DNA from: Balaenoptera acutorostrata
Lineage: Eukaryota; Chordata; Mammalia; Artiodactyla; Balaenopteridae
Direction of reading: 5' to 3'
Assembly (NCBI RefSeq): GCF_949987535.1
Contig: NC_080078.1
Span: forward strand, 31,950,942-32,014,941
DNA: 64,000 nt
The notes beneath the pieces were generated by a model. That model did no database searches, was not told the DNA's origin, and saw only the letters and a program-made list of their open reading frames with translations. The stretch's first letter is position 1; every line of letters starts with the position of its first letter. Below, in pieces: positions 61,701-64,000 of this stretch. A program made the translations under genes and the position numbers.

Positions 61701-64000
61701 GCTTCTGCCTCCAATAGATTTCCTAAGCACTAGTGATTTAAGGAACAGGGTAAAAAGAGAATCCTAATGTGATTTCTTGATAATGGGTTTCTTCCTTATC
61801 TTATCCTAGTGTCTAAACTCTTCTCCATGGCTGGACCCCCAAATAATAATCCTTTACGTGCTAAGGGGTATCTAGAGAGTGGGTTAGGTTTAATAACTAC
61901 CCTAACCCTAATGCGTACCCTAACCCTAACCCCTACCCTAACACTAATGCGTACCCTAATCCTAACCCGTACCCTAAACCGAGCCCTAATGCTAACACTA
62001 ACCGTAACCCTAACCCATACCCTAAGCCGTACCCGATCCCCTACCCAAACCCATACCCTAACCGTCACCCTAACCCTAACCCTAACCCTAAGCTACCCTT
62101 GACTGCTTTGCCTCCAATAGATTTCCTAAGCACTAGTGTTTTAAGGAACAGGTTAAAAAGAGAATCCTAATGTGATTTCCTGATAATGGGTGTGTTCCTT
62201 ATCTTATCCTAGTGTCTAAACTCTTCTCCATGTCTGGACGCCCAAATAATATTTCTTTACGTGCGAAGGGGAATCTAGAGAGTGGGATAGGTTCAATAAC
62301 TACCCTAACCCTAACCCCTACCGTAACCCTAACGCGTACCCTAAACCGAGCCGTAACCCTAAAAATAACCCTAACCCTCACCCTAACCCATACCCTACGC
62401 CGTACCCGAACCCCTCCCCGAACCCGTACCCTAAGCCGTACCCTAAACCTCACCCTAAACCTAATCCTAACCCTAAGCTACCCTTGACTGCTTCTGCCTC
62501 CAATAGATTTATTAAGCCCTAGTGTTTTAAGGAACAGGTTAAAAAGAGAATCCTAATGTGATTTCTTGATAATGGGTGGGTTCCTTATCTTATCCTAGTG
62601 TCTACACTCTTCTCCATGGCTGGACCCCCAAATAATATTCCTTTACGTGCTAAGGGGTGTCTAGAGAGTGGGATAGGTTTAATAACTACCCTAACCCTAA
62701 TGCGTACCCTAACCCTAACCCCTACCCTAACCCTAACGCGTACCCTAATCCTAACCCGTACCCTAAACCGAGCCCTAACTCTAACACTAAACCCTACCCA
62801 AACCCTAACGCGTACACTAATCCTAAACCGTAACCTAAATCGAGCTCTAACCCTAACACTAACCCTAACCCTAACCCTAACCCATACCCTACGCCATACC
62901 CGAACCTCTCCCCGAACTCGTACCCTAAGCCGTACCCTAACCCTCACCCTAACCCTAATCCTAACCCTAAGCTACCCTTGACTGCTTCTGCCTCCAATAG
63001 ATTTCCTAAGCACTAGTGTTTTAAGGAACAGGTTAAAAAGAGAATCCTAATGTGATTTCTTGATAATGGGTGTGTTCCTTATCTTATCCTAGTGTCTAAA
63101 CTCTTCTCCATGGCTGTACCCGCAAATAATATTCCTTTACGTGCTAAGGGGTATCTAGAGAGTGGGATAGGTTTAATAACTACCCTAACCCTAACGCGTA
63201 CCCTAATCCTAACCCCTACCCTAACCCTAACGTGTACCCTAATCCTAACCCGTACCCTAAACCGAGCCCTAACCCTAGCACTAACCCTAACCCTAACCCT
63301 AACCCATACCCTACGCCTTACCCGAACCCCTCCCCGAACCCGTACCCTAAGCCGTATCCTAACCCTCACCCTAACCCTAACCCTAACACTAAGCTACCCT
63401 TGACTGCTTCTGCCTCCAATAGATTTCCGAAGCACTAGTGTTTTAAGGAACAGGTTAAAAAGAGAATCCTAATGTGATTTCTTCATAATGGGTGTGTTCT
63501 TTATCTTATCCTAGTGTCTAAACTCTTCTCCATGGCAGGACCCACAAATAATATTCCTTTACGTGCTAAGGGGTATCTAGAGAGTGGGATAGGTTTAATA
63601 ACTACCCTAACCCTAATGCGTACCCTAACCCTAACCCCTACCCTAACCCTAACGCGTATCCTAAACCGAGCCCTAAACCTAACACTAACCCTAACCCTAA
63701 ACCTAACACATACCCTACGCCCTACCCGAACCCCTCCCCGAACCCGTACCCTATGCCGTACCCTAACCCTCACCCTAACCCTAACCCTAACCCTAAGCTA
63801 CCCTTGACTGCTTCTGTCTCCAATAGATTTCCTAAGCACTAGTGTTTTAAGGAACAGGTTAAAAAGAGAATCCTAAAGTGATTTCTTGATAATGGGTGTG
63901 TTCCTTATCTTATCCTAGTGTCTAAACTCTTCTCCATGGCTGGACCCCCAAATAATATTCCTTTACATGCTAAGGGGTATCTAGAGAGTTTGATAGGTTT
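58747..64000 (+). repeat. Region C right flank, units 141-153
   Basis: Unit starts are 58747, 59163, 59566, 60054, 60475, 60889, 61310, 61732, 62135, 62521, 63015, 63437 and 63841; the last is cut by the window end. Units 141 and 142 match units 109 and 110 (GGATCCCC, AACGAGTACCC, CTATTCCC), while unit 113 matches unit 108, which shows that 113 was once followed directly by 141. Unit 149 is 386 bp, with a shortened body. Heads with GCAGGACCCACAAAT occur at 61310 and 63437, and a GCAGGTCCCACAAAT form at 60054. Confidence 0.85.
59566..60053 (+). repeat. Unit 143, 488-bp unit with doubled body middle outside the duplication
   Basis: Structure and length equal those of the unit at 37477, but the second half of the body is of another kind (CATAAACCTAGCAC, GATCCCCTCCCC) and the head has GGACTCCCAAAT and TTTACATGC. 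It shows that the doubled middle spread before the 11-kb duplication and then recombined with other body ends. Confidence 0.8.

Larger units (their letters stand above)
1..64000 (+). repeat. Compound telomere-like satellite array, 153 tandem units
   Basis: The same unit recurs head to tail, always in the same orientation, from the first to the last base. I placed 152 complete units and one partial unit by the recurring ACTAGTG junction and the CCATGGCTGGA motif about 95 bp into each unit. Lengths run from 302 to 547 bp, with 416 and 422 most common. Roughly half of each unit is CCCTAA-type hexamers, so the + strand is C-rich and G-poor in the bodies. No inversion, transposon insertion or unique sequence interrupts the array. 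CCCTAA is the C-strand of TTAGGG telomeres, so the array is probably a subtelomeric or interstitial satellite of a eukaryote; the location is inference. I do not recognise the non-telomeric head as a known satellite family. Confidence 0.97.

Noticed and set aside
1..64000. CRISPR array
   Set aside because: The repeats are about 416 bp and contiguous, and the segments between conserved parts are related hexamers, not unique spacers. No cas genes are present.
1..64000. True chromosome-end telomere tract
   Set aside because: Pure CCCTAA runs rarely exceed about four hexamers and are interrupted by variant hexamers and by some 210 bp of other sequence per unit.
1..64000. Centromeric satellite with a CENP-B box
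   Set aside because: I saw no sequence resembling the CENP-B box consensus in the head, body or tail. A centromeric role cannot be excluded, but nothing supports it.

Overview
The whole window is one uninterrupted head-to-tail tandem array of a compound satellite. I counted 152 complete units plus one partial unit (63841-64000), and found no gene, RNA gene, transposon or non-array sequence. Each unit is usually 416 or 422 bp and has three parts: a non-telomeric head of about 168 bp, a body of about 204 bp made of exact and degenerate telomere hexamers (CCCTAA on the + strand) in unbroken 6-bp register, and a non-telomeric tail of about 44 bp. The CCCTAA/TTAGGG motif and the satellite organisation point to a eukaryote with TTAGGG-type telomeres. 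This fits vertebrates, many other metazoans, and some fungi and protists; the species cannot be told from the sequence. A subtelomeric or heterochromatic location is likely but inferred. If the array has the same polarity as the chromosome end, the telomere lies towards position 1.

Layout, with units numbered from position 1 and each unit starting at AGTG of the ACTAGTG motif. Region A (1-20057, units 1-47) has an 11-unit higher-order repeat with copies at 2137-6880 and 6881-11631, and a second 11-unit periodicity of 4627 bp linking 10788-13340 to 15415-17955. Region B (20058-31442, units 48-74) has 4-, 5- and 10-unit periodicities of about 1.68, 2.09 and 4.18 kb. Region C (31443-64000, units 75-153) is dominated by a 27-unit, 11252-bp tandem duplication (36243-47494 and 47495-58746). 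I found no difference between these two copies wherever I compared them.

The interest lies in the repeat's architecture and evolution. There are nested periods of 6, 18, 36 and about 416 bp, and multi-kb periods above these. Unit lengths change mostly in whole hexamers. Degenerate hexamers sit at fixed positions, and there are patch-like conversions, chimeric units and a reconstructable duplication junction. The many long open frames on both strands are by-products of a 6-bp repeat without stops in some frames (Thr-Leu and Pro-Asn on +, Val-Arg and Leu-Gly on -) and are not annotated as genes. All coordinates and comparisons were made by eye; percent identities were not computed.
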